A stretch of 5,750 bases of DNA. It comes from Candidatus Eiseniibacteriota bacterium. GTDB taxonomy: Bacteria; Eisenbacteria; RBG-16-71-46; CAIMUX01; VGJL01. This document shows, piece by piece, positions 1 through 5,585 of this stretch; position 1 is the first letter of the stretch; each line of letters begins with the position of its first letter. The notes under the pieces are model-generated. The model ran no database searches. It saw only the letters and a program-made list of their open reading frames with translations, and was not told the origin of the DNA. Location: contig WJJW01000215.1 of NCBI GenBank assembly GCA_014729455.1, positions 1 through 5,750 of the forward strand, written 5' to 3'. The position numbers were made by a program, and so were the translations under genes.

Positions 1-756
1 CAGCAGAGGACGGCGATCTCGATCCGCGGTGACTACGAGGGGGAGGAGAGCGGGGAGGTCCTCGAGGCGATCCGGGGAATGATGGCGGGGATCGAGCTCC
101 CTCCGGGCTACGACTGGTCGTTCGGGGGACGGGTCGAGCAAGTGCAGGACGAGCAAGGGGAGATGGGGATCAACATCCTGCTCGCGGTCCTCTGCGTCTA
201 CTTCGTGATGGCCGCCCTCTTCGAATCGTTCGTCCACCCTCTGGTCATCATGCTCTGCATCCCGTTCGCCGCGCTGGGCGTGGTGTGGACGCTGATGCTG
301 ACCGATACGCCGATGAACCTGATGGCGATGATCGGCATCGTGATCCTGATCGGAATCGTCGTGAACAACGGGATCGTCCTGCTCGACCACATCCACGGGC
401 TTCGAAAACGGGGGAGGGACCGGTCGCGCGCGATCCTCGAGGGATGCGCCGATCGGTTCCGCCCGATCCTGATGACCGCGGCCACGACGATCCTGGGTCT
501 CCTGCCGCTCGCCGTCGGTCGGGCCTCGGTCGGGGACGGCTACTACTACCCGATGGCCCGGTCGATCATGGGCGGCCTCGCCGCGAGCACGCTGCTCACG
601 CTGATCGTCCTGCCGACCTTCTACGTCCTTTCCGAGCGGGCCTCCGCGCAGATCCGCCGGACGATCTCCTGGGGTCTGGGGCGTGGTGCTCTGCCGTGGA
701 GAGATTCCGCGGCCGTGAAGGTCCAGGCCCCTTCCTCTTCCAGGGACTGGCGTTAG
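1..756 (+). CDS. RND-family efflux transporter permease, C-terminal part (5' end outside window)
   Basis: This is the last 251 residues of an inner-membrane RND pump of the HAE1/AcrB type. Such pumps use the proton gradient to export drugs, lipids or other amphiphiles, working with a periplasmic adaptor and an outer-membrane channel. The frame is open from base 1, so the gene starts upstream. Fragment residues 1-50 belong to the second periplasmic loop. Five hydrophobic segments follow, matching TM8-TM12, at about 59-76, 79-98, 107-127, 157-173 and 186-211. Typical family stretches are VMAALFESF, GIVVNNGIVLLD (TM10), RFRPILMTA and TTILGLLPLA. The region where AcrB has an essential lysine (K940) reads VVNNG here, without lysine, as I recall for many HAE1 subgroups. 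The polar tail after TM12 is about 40 residues and ends at TAG. The substrate cannot be judged. An adaptor gene would be expected upstream, outside the window. Confidence 0.92.
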   Translation, partial: QQRTAISIRGDYEGEESGEVLEAIRGMMAGIELPPGYDWSFGGRVEQVQDEQGEMGINILLAVLCVYFVMAALFESFVHPLVIMLCIPFAALGVVWTLMLTDTPMNLMAMIGIVILIGIVVNNGIVLLDHIHGLRKRGRDRSRAILEGCADRFRPILMTAATTILGLLPLAVGRASVGDGYYYPMARSIMGGLAASTLLTLIVLPTFYVLSERASAQIRRTISWGLGRGALPWRDSAAVKVQAPSSSRDWR

Positions 757-925
757 CGGGGTTCCTTCATCCTCTGCGGCAACGGGCGGCCGGGCGGGCA
801 CGGGAAGCGAAGATGCGTTCCGGACGGACGACCTGGCGACAGGAGGGCGGACTCCGCTAAGGTGGTCCGATCGCTCTGCCCGGCTCGCCTCGATCTGGGC
901 GGAGAGAGGAAAGGAGAGCTGCGCG
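757..925. other. intergenic region between the RND pump gene and the pnt operon
   Basis: This 169-base gap holds no convincing gene. It has no clear rho-independent terminator for the pump gene: GC-rich inverted segments are present but none has a T-run. The only promoter-like pair I see is weak: GCGACA at 836-841 and TAAGGT at 858-863, 16 bases apart. An imperfect 8-bp stem (874-881 pairing with 897-904, one G-U pair, 15-base loop) lies just before the Shine-Dalgarno sequence of pntAA and could affect its access. The pnt promoter presumably lies in this gap, but I cannot place it with confidence. Confidence 0.5.
910..918 (+). promoter_or_regulatory. Shine-Dalgarno sequence that fixes the pntAA start
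   Basis: The sequence AAAGGAGAG is a near-perfect match to the anti-Shine-Dalgarno complement. Its AGGAG core ends at 916, nine bases before the CTG at 926 and 54 bases before the GTG at 971. The spacing therefore supports initiation at 926 and argues against 971. Confidence 0.7.
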
Positions 926-2098
926 CTGGTTGTCGGTATCCCGAAGGAGGCGAACCCGGAGGAGACCCGGGTGGCGGTGACCCCGGCGGTCGCCGCCACG
1001 TTGAAACGGAGGCAGGATTCGCTCGCCGTCCTCGTCGAGGCCGGCGCGGGGGAGGCGGCCGGCTTCTCTGACGACGCCTACCGGGAAGCGGGGGCGGAGA
1101 TCGCTCGCGACCGGGCCGAACTGTTCTCCCGGGCCGACGTGATCCTGCAGATCGACGGCTACGGAGCCGAGCCGGATGCGGGGGAGGCCGATCTCGACCA
1201 CCTCCGCGAGGGACAGGTGCTCGTCGGCTTCCACGACGTTCTGATCCGCCCGCGGGCGGTCCGGGAGCTGGCCGAGCGCGGCGTGACGGTTTTCTCTCTG
1301 GAACTCCTGCCCCGGATCACGCGGGCGCAGAGCATGGATCCGATCACCTCGATGGCTTCGGTCTCCGGCTACAAGGCCGTCTTGCTCGCGGCCGGCCGCC
1401 TGCCCCGGATGTTCCCGTTGCAGATGACGCCCGCGGGGACGATCCCCCCGGCGCGCGTGTTCGTCCTCGGTGCGGGGATCGCCGGCCTGCAGGCGATCGC
1501 GACCGCCAAGCGTCTCGGCGCGACCGTCCGGGCCTACGATCTGCGCCCGGCCGCGCGGGAGCAGGTGGAGAGCCTGGGAGCGAAGTTCATCGACTTCGAT
1601 CTCCCTGCGGAGGACGTCGAGGACAAGAGCGGCTACGCGAAGGAGATGGGGGAGGAGTTCTATCGACGCCAGCGGGAGTTCCTCTCGCGCGTCCTCGCCG
1701 ACTCGGACGTCGTGATCACCACGGCGGCGGTGCCGGGCAAGCGCGCACCGGTCCTGATCACCGAGGCGATGATTTCGGGGATGGCCCCGGGGTCGGTGAT
1801 CGTGGATCTCGCCGCCGACCACGGCGGCAACTGCGAGAAGACCGAGCGGGGAAAGACCGTCGTCGTCGCAGGGGTCTGGATCATTGGCGCCTCGCACCTC
1901 ACGCGGACGGTTCCGTCCGACGCGAGCCAGATGTTCGCCCGCAACGTCGAGGCGTTCCTGCTCCACCACCTCGAGGAGGGGAAGCTCCGGCTCGAACCCG
2001 AGGACGAGATCACGCGGGAGACGCTCATCCTCCGGGAAGGGAGGATCGTCAACGAGCGGGTGGCGGATCTGCTGGAGAAGGCGGAAGGAGGCGACTGA
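926..2098 (+). CDS. pntAA: NAD(P) transhydrogenase subunit alpha part 1 (domain I, NAD(H)-binding)
   Basis: This is the peripheral, cytoplasmic NAD(H)-binding domain I of proton-translocating transhydrogenase (EC 7.1.1.1). It hands hydride from NADH to NADP+ bound on PntB. From 926 the protein has 390 residues, close to the size of stand-alone domain I proteins. It begins with the alanine dehydrogenase/PNT N-terminal signature VVGIPKE, followed by TRVAVTP. RAQSMD at about 133-138 is the conserved loop whose Arg, Gln and Asp act at the hydride-transfer site. The dinucleotide-binding GAGIAG lies at about 182-187, followed by AIATAKRLGA. VIVDLAADHGGNCE and DASQMFARN come later. The start is inferred: the only canonical start nearby, GTG 971, would delete the first beta-strand and the PKE motif, while frame 2 stays in family register back to CTG 926, nine bases after a strong Shine-Dalgarno. 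No ATG, GTG or TTG exists in this frame from 812 to 925. The TGA overlaps the next ATG by one base. Confidence 0.95.
   Translation: MVVGIPKEANPEETRVAVTPAVAATLKRRQDSLAVLVEAGAGEAAGFSDDAYREAGAEIARDRAELFSRADVILQIDGYGAEPDAGEADLDHLREGQVLVGFHDVLIRPRAVRELAERGVTVFSLELLPRITRAQSMDPITSMASVSGYKAVLLAAGRLPRMFPLQMTPAGTIPPARVFVLGAGIAGLQAIATAKRLGATVRAYDLRPAAREQVESLGAKFIDFDLPAEDVEDKSGYAKEMGEEFYRRQREFLSRVLADSDVVITTAAVPGKRAPVLITEAMISGMAPGSVIVDLAADHGGNCEKTERGKTVVVAGVWIIGASHLTRTVPSDASQMFARNVEAFLLHHLEEGKLRLEPEDEITRETLILREGRIVNERVADLLEKAEGGD
2085..2091 (+). promoter_or_regulatory. Shine-Dalgarno sequence of pntAB inside the end of pntAA
   Basis: AAGGAGG lies six bases before the ATG at 2098, within the last codons of pntAA. 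With the TGATG stop-start overlap it indicates translational coupling of the two alpha subunits. Confidence 0.75.
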
Positions 2099-2379
2099 TG
2101 GAGTCGTTCGTGGTCTCGCTGACGATCTTCGTCCTGGCGGTGGTGGTCGGGTTCGAGATCATCACGAAGGTGCCCCCTCTGCTGCATACGCCGTTGATGT
2201 CCGGGTCGAACGCGATCTCCGGAATCACCTTGATCGGTGCGGTGCTCTCGGCGGGGACCCAGCACACGACGCTGACCACGATCCTCGGTCTCAGCGCCGT
2301 CGTCTTCGCCACGGTGAACGTCGTGGGCGGTTTCCTCGTCACGCACCGGATGCTGCGGATGTTCCGAAGGGAGCGATAG
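2098..2379 (+). CDS. pntAB: NAD(P) transhydrogenase subunit alpha part 2 (membrane domain II)
   Basis: This small integral membrane subunit of 93 residues is the alpha share of transhydrogenase domain II, which carries protons across the membrane together with PntB. Three hydrophobic segments are seen at about 4-22, 38-53 and 59-81. The family hallmark VPPLLHTPLMSGSNAISG spans 25-42, and NVVGGFLV followed by RMLRMF closes the protein. H30 of LHTPL corresponds, as I recall, to E. coli alpha-His450. The TM2 position that carries the channel histidine in Thermus-type enzymes (NAIHG) is serine here (S41). Two further histidines, H56 at the start of TM3 and H83 at its end, are present; H83 sits where I expect Gln or Asp. 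The ATG overlaps the pntAA stop and the next gene starts three bases after its TAG. The alpha subunit is split in two, as in Rhodospirillum rubrum, rather than fused as in E. coli. Confidence 0.95.
   Translation: MESFVVSLTIFVLAVVVGFEIITKVPPLLHTPLMSGSNAISGITLIGAVLSAGTQHTTLTTILGLSAVVFATVNVVGGFLVTHRMLRMFRRER
2367..2373 (+). promoter_or_regulatory. Shine-Dalgarno sequence of pntB
   Basis: AAGGGAG lies nine bases before the ATG at 2383, overlapping the last codons of pntAB. It supports ATG 2383 as the pntB start. Confidence 0.65.
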
Positions 2380-2382
2380 GCG

Positions 2383-3771
2383 ATGAGCCTCTCCGCGATC
2401 AACCTCGCCTATCTCGCCGCCTCGCTGCTGTTCCTGTTCGGACTCAAGGGCCTGACGCACCCGCGGACGGCGGTGCGGGGGAACCTGCTCGGCGCGCTGG
2501 GGATGCTCCTGGCGATCGTGGCTACCCTCCTCGATCGCCGGATCCTGAGCTACCAGATGATCCTCGCCGGGTTCGTGGCCGGCGCGGCGGTGGGGACGAT
2601 CCTCGCGCTCCGCATCCAGATGACGGCGATGCCGCAGATGGTCGCGGTCCTGAACGGCTTCGGCGGGGGCGCGTCGGTCCTCGTCGCGGGCGCGGCGCTC
2701 GTCGAAGCGGTCCACCTCCCGGGCTCCCCGGGCCTGCAGATGCGGATCGCGACGGCCGCCTCGGGGCTCATCGGCGGGCTCACGTTCTGGGGTAGCCTCG
2801 TCGCCTTCGGGAAGCTCCAGGGGGTCGTGTCGGAACGGGTCCTCACCTTCCCGGGCCACCGGGCGGTCAATCTCCTGCTCGCCGCCGTCGCCGTGGCCCT
2901 GGGGATCCTCGTCGTCCTCGATCCGGGGCAGGTGAGCTCCTACTGGCTGCTGATCGCCGCGGCCTCCGTGATCGGTGTGCTCCTGGTCCTGCCGGTCGGG
3001 GGGGCGGACATGCCGGTCGTGGTGGCGTTGCTGAACTCCTACTCCGGTCTGGCGGCTGCCGCCACCGGCTTCGTCCTGTCGAACAACGTGCTGATCATCG
3101 CCGGTTCGCTGGTCGGCGCATCGGGCCTGATCCTGACCGGAATCATGTGCCGCGCGATGAACCGGTCCCTGTCCAACGTCCTGTTCGGTGGGGGAGGCGG
3201 AGGTGCCGGCGGCGGTCCGGCCGACGAGGTCTACGGCGGAAAGGTCCGGTCGACCTCGGCCGACGAGGTGGCGATGCTCCTCGAGGGGGCGCGCCGGGTC
3301 GTGATCGTCCCCGGATACGGGATGGCGGTCGCCCAGGCGCAGCATCCGATCCAGGATCTGGCGAGCGCGCTGGGGGCGCGGGACGTCGAGGTGGAGTTCG
3401 GGATCCATCCGGTGGCGGGACGGATGCCCGGACACATGAACGTCCTCCTCGCCGAGGCGAACGTTCCCTACGAGCAGCTCCGCGACATGGACGAGGTCAA
3501 CCCGACGTTCCAGGAGACCGACGTCGTCCTCGTGATCGGGGCCAACGACGTCGTCAACCCGGTGGCGCGCACCGACCCGAGCTCTCCGATCGCCGGGATG
3601 CCGATCCTGGACGTCGACAAGGCGCGGAGCGTCGTGGTCATCAAGCGGAGCCTGAGCCCCGGGTTCGCGGGGATCCCGAACCCGCTCTTCGCCGACGAGC
3701 GGACTCTGATGCTCTTCGGAGACGGCAAGAAGGCGGTGCTGGATCTGGTCGAGGCGCTGAAAGAGTCGTGA
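2383..3771 (+). CDS. pntB: NAD(P) transhydrogenase subunit beta (membrane domain II plus NADP(H)-binding domain III)
   Basis: This is the beta subunit of proton-translocating transhydrogenase, 462 residues, matching the family's usual length. Residues 1 to about 258 are membrane domain, with about nine hydrophobic segments and conserved stretches MPQMVAVLNGFGGGAS (83-98), FPGHRAVN (156-163) and GGADMPVVVALLNSYSG (206-222). D209 and N218 in the last stretch match E. coli beta-Asp213 and Asn222. A glycine-rich linker (269-278) leads to domain III at about 305-460, which binds NADP(H) in the cytoplasm. There GYGMAVAQAQ (311-320), GIHPVAGRMPGHMNVLLAEA (340-359), GANDVVNP (386-393) and KRSLSPGFAGIPNPLF (421-436) are all intact. 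Position 91 is Asn, where E. coli has the proton-channel His91. GFAG replaces E. coli GYAG (Tyr431). The gene ends the operon; the next gene starts 135 bases later with its own possible promoter. Confidence 0.97.
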   Translation: MSLSAINLAYLAASLLFLFGLKGLTHPRTAVRGNLLGALGMLLAIVATLLDRRILSYQMILAGFVAGAAVGTILALRIQMTAMPQMVAVLNGFGGGASVLVAGAALVEAVHLPGSPGLQMRIATAASGLIGGLTFWGSLVAFGKLQGVVSERVLTFPGHRAVNLLLAAVAVALGILVVLDPGQVSSYWLLIAAASVIGVLLVLPVGGADMPVVVALLNSYSGLAAAATGFVLSNNVLIIAGSLVGASGLILTGIMCRAMNRSLSNVLFGGGGGGAGGGPADEVYGGKVRSTSADEVAMLLEGARRVVIVPGYGMAVAQAQHPIQDLASALGARDVEVEFGIHPVAGRMPGHMNVLLAEANVPYEQLRDMDEVNPTFQETDVVLVIGANDVVNPVARTDPSSPIAGMPILDVDKARSVVVIKRSLSPGFAGIPNPLFADERTLMLFGDGKKAVLDLVEALKES

Positions 3772-3795
3772 CCTCCCGGACGGGAACCGGAACGC

Positions 3796-3825
3796 TTGTC
3801 GGGCCGCCGCCGCGGTCGCTATCCT
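3796..3825 (+). promoter_or_regulatory. possible sigma70-type promoter for the DUF4301 gene
   Basis: TTGTCG (3796-3801) and TATCCT (3820-3825) each match four of six bases of the -35 and -10 consensus, with an 18-base spacer. Transcription would start near 3832, giving a leader of about 75 bases before GTG 3907. This is the best promoter-like pair I could find in the window, but in GC-rich DNA such matches occur by chance, so the call is tentative. If real, the DUF4301 gene can be transcribed separately from the pnt operon. Confidence 0.35.
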
Positions 3826-3893
3826 GATCCTCCCTGCCGGCGCCGTGCCGCGGCCGCCGCGGAGCAGCGAGACGTCGCCCGATCGCGAAGCGG

Positions 3894-3899
3894 AGGAGG
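3894..3899 (+). promoter_or_regulatory. Shine-Dalgarno sequence that fixes the DUF4301 gene start
   Basis: AGGAGG, a perfect core, lies seven bases before GTG 3907. It decides the start in favour of 3907 over the upstream in-frame TTG at 3796, whose extra 37 residues are Arg/Ala/Gly-rich and look untranslated. Confidence 0.75.
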
Positions 3900-3906
3900 G
3901 AAGACG

Positions 3907-5451
3907 GTGTCCCGAGTCGACCTGACCGAACGAGACTTGAAGGAGCTGCGCGAGCGCGGATCCAGCTTCGAGGAGATCGAACGGCAAGTGGCCCTGCTGT
4001 CGGGCCCTCCTCGGCCCGTCCGGATCGACCGCCCCTGCACCACCGGCGACGGGATCGCGGTCCTCGACGAGACGACGATCGAGCGCGCGCTGGAGCGCCA
4101 CCGCACGGCGGCGGACGAGGGGCGCTGCCTCCAGCTCGTGCCCGCCTCGGGTGCGGCCAGCCGGATGTTCAAGGAGCTGCAGGCCGTCCGCGTGCGTCCG
4201 GTCGCCGCCTCCCGCGAGACTCTCCTGGAGGAGCGGCACGCCGGATCTGCGGAGGCGGAGACGGTGTTGCGGTTCCTGGACGGGATCGAGCGGTTCGCAT
4301 TCTTCGACACGCTCGAGCGAACGGTCGCCCGGCGCGAGGGCGCGGATCTCCGCGCGCTGACCCGGTCCGGTCCGGTCCGGCCGATCCTCGACGCGCTCCT
4401 GGACCCCGAGGCGATGGGCTACGGCGCCCTGCCGAAGGGGCTCCTCGAGTTCCACTCCTATCCGGACGGCACGCGGACCGCGTTCGAGGAGCACCTCGTC
4501 GAGGCGACGCGTCTCGTCCGGGACCGGGGCGGAACCTGCCGGCTCCACTTCACGGTTTCGGAGGACCACCTCAGTCGCTTCCGGCTCCTCCTCGAGGAAC
4601 GCCGGGATCGGTACGAGGCGGTCTACTCCTCCGGCTACGACGTGGCCTTCTCCCTGCAGAAGCCGTGGACCGACACCGTGGCTCTCGACGACCGGGGCGC
4701 GCTCGTCCGCCGCGAGGACGGAGGGCTCTTCTTCCGCCCGGGCGGGCACGGAGCGCTCCTGGCGAACCTCCAGGAGACCGAAGGGGATCTGATCCTCGCG
4801 AAGAACATCGACAACGTGGTCCCGGATGCGCGCAAGGAGGTCTCCTACCGGTGGGGGAAGGTGCTCCTCGGTCTTCTCGCGATCGTTCAGGACGAGACGC
4901 ATGCACTGCTGGACCGGCTGCGGGACGGAGACCATGCAGCGGTCGAGCCGGCGCGGGAGCTCCTCCGCGGCCGGTTCCATCGGAGCGCGGACGGGGACGT
5001 GGAGGCGCTGGTCGCGCTCCTGGATCGTCCGATCCGCATCTGCGGGATGGTCCCGAACACCGGTGAGCCAGGAGGCGGTCCGTACTGGGTGCGGGGCGGC
5101 GAGGAAGATCTCTCGCTGCAGATCGTGGAGAAGGCGCAGATCGACTCGGAATCGGAGGATCAGGTCGAACGGTTCCGGCGATCGACGCATTTCAATCCCG
5201 TGTTCATGGCCCTCGGGATCCGCGGGGCGGATGGGGATCCGTTCGCGTTGAAGCGGTTCGTCGATCCGGAAACGACGATCATCACCCGCAAAGCGGTCGG
5301 TGGCACCGAGGTCCGGGTCCTCGAATGGCCGGGTCTCTGGAACGGCGCGATGGCGCACTGGAATACCCTCTTCGTCGAGGTCCCGCTCGACGTGTTCCAT
5401 CCGGTCAAGACGGTCCTCGATCTGCTCCGTCCCGACCACCAGCCGGGCTGA
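3907..5451 (+). CDS. DUF4301-family protein, possible nucleotidyltransferase-like fold
   Basis: The protein has 514 residues and shows the characteristic blocks of the DUF4301 family, whose function I do not know. It opens with LTERDLKELRERGSSFEEIE, as family members do. Further blocks are VPASGAASRMFK (78-89), LPKGLLEFHSYP (175-186), HFTVS (214-218), FSLQKPWTDT (248-257), FRPGGHGALLANL (276-288), KNIDNVVPD (299-307), GMVPNTGEPGGGPYWV (380-395), THFNPVF (427-433), LEWPGLWNGAMAHWNT (472-487) and FHPVKTVLDLL (497-507). No signal peptide or membrane segment is seen, so it is likely cytoplasmic. SGAASRMFK resembles the glycine-rich nucleotide loop of NDP-sugar pyrophosphorylases (GxGTRM then a lysine). 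PGGHG followed by NIDN resembles the PxGHG and NxDN motifs of UDP-sugar pyrophosphorylases. I therefore infer a nucleotidyltransferase-like enzyme, not proven. GTG 3907 is chosen for its Shine-Dalgarno and the family-like N-terminus. It appears to be a single-gene unit, ended by a hairpin 45 bases downstream. Confidence 0.87.
   Translation: MSRVDLTERDLKELRERGSSFEEIERQVALLSGPPRPVRIDRPCTTGDGIAVLDETTIERALERHRTAADEGRCLQLVPASGAASRMFKELQAVRVRPVAASRETLLEERHAGSAEAETVLRFLDGIERFAFFDTLERTVARREGADLRALTRSGPVRPILDALLDPEAMGYGALPKGLLEFHSYPDGTRTAFEEHLVEATRLVRDRGGTCRLHFTVSEDHLSRFRLLLEERRDRYEAVYSSGYDVAFSLQKPWTDTVALDDRGALVRREDGGLFFRPGGHGALLANLQETEGDLILAKNIDNVVPDARKEVSYRWGKVLLGLLAIVQDETHALLDRLRDGDHAAVEPARELLRGRFHRSADGDVEALVALLDRPIRICGMVPNTGEPGGGPYWVRGGEEDLSLQIVEKAQIDSESEDQVERFRRSTHFNPVFMALGIRGADGDPFALKRFVDPETTIITRKAVGGTEVRVLEWPGLWNGAMAHWNTLFVEVPLDVFHPVKTVLDLLRPDHQPG
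4362..4380 (+). repeat. CCGGT tandem repeat, 3.8 copies, inside the DUF4301 gene
   Basis: Three perfect CCGGT units and a partial fourth lie head to tail within the coding sequence, encoding part of the linker between the first and second conserved blocks. The unit length is not a multiple of three, so gain or loss of one copy would shift the frame. It may simply be chance in GC-rich DNA. Confidence 0.6.
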
Positions 5452-5495
5452 TCCGATCGGTACGCGGCGCCGAACCAGACGGGAAGGAACGTGAG

Positions 5496-5523
5496 ACGGT
5501 CGGATGTGGAAGCATCCGACCGT
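5496..5523 (+). terminator. hairpin between convergent genes, probable terminator
   Basis: ACGGTCGGATG (5496-5506) and CATCCGACCGT (5513-5523) are perfect reverse complements, forming an 11-bp stem with a six-base loop TGGAAG. One more G-U pair can extend it. It lies 45 bases after the DUF4301 stop and about 60 bases past the end of the minus-strand gene, the usual place for a shared terminator of convergent genes. There is no real T-run on either side (only TTCCC on the plus strand), so it is a stem-type terminator or mRNA 3'-end protector rather than a textbook intrinsic terminator. Confidence 0.6.
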
Positions 5524-5585
5524 TCCCTCGCCGTCCGCGTGAAGCGGGTGTTTCGCGTCCTACCGGGGCTGGACGACCTTTCGCG

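Noticed and set aside
285..860. A 191-codon plus-strand frame overlapping the RND gene and running into the gap.
   Set aside because: It is mostly out of frame within the pump gene, extremely rich in Arg, Asp and Pro, and has no family-like segment.
874..904. An imperfect stem-loop before the pntAA Shine-Dalgarno, considered as a riboswitch or attenuator.
   Set aside because: It has only eight pairs including one G-U, a 15-base loop, and no match to a riboswitch core I know. Such stems are common by chance at this GC content.
862..1071. A 69-codon plus-strand frame starting at GTG just before pntAA.
   Set aside because: It overlaps the start of pntAA in another frame, lacks a Shine-Dalgarno sequence, and is Gly/Arg-rich with no similarity I recognise.
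857..1969. A 370-codon minus-strand open frame opposite pntAA.
   Set aside because: It is a shadow of pntAA with biased, low-complexity composition and no recognisable domain.
3772..3795. A short inverted repeat TCCC-GGAC-GGGA just after pntB, considered as a terminator.
   Set aside because: The stem is only four pairs and no T-run follows.
3796..3906. An N-terminal extension of the DUF4301 gene from TTG 3796.
   Set aside because: The extra 37 residues are Arg/Ala-rich, no Shine-Dalgarno precedes the TTG, and a perfect one precedes GTG 3907. The possible promoter also lies within this stretch.
1660..5439. A 1259-codon open frame on the minus strand covering pntAB, pntB and most of the DUF4301 gene.
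   Set aside because: It lies antisense to well-recognised genes. Its composition is dominated by Arg, Asp, Pro, His and Glu, as expected for the complement of GC-rich codons, and no domain is recognisable. The absence of stops follows from the codon bias of the plus-strand genes.
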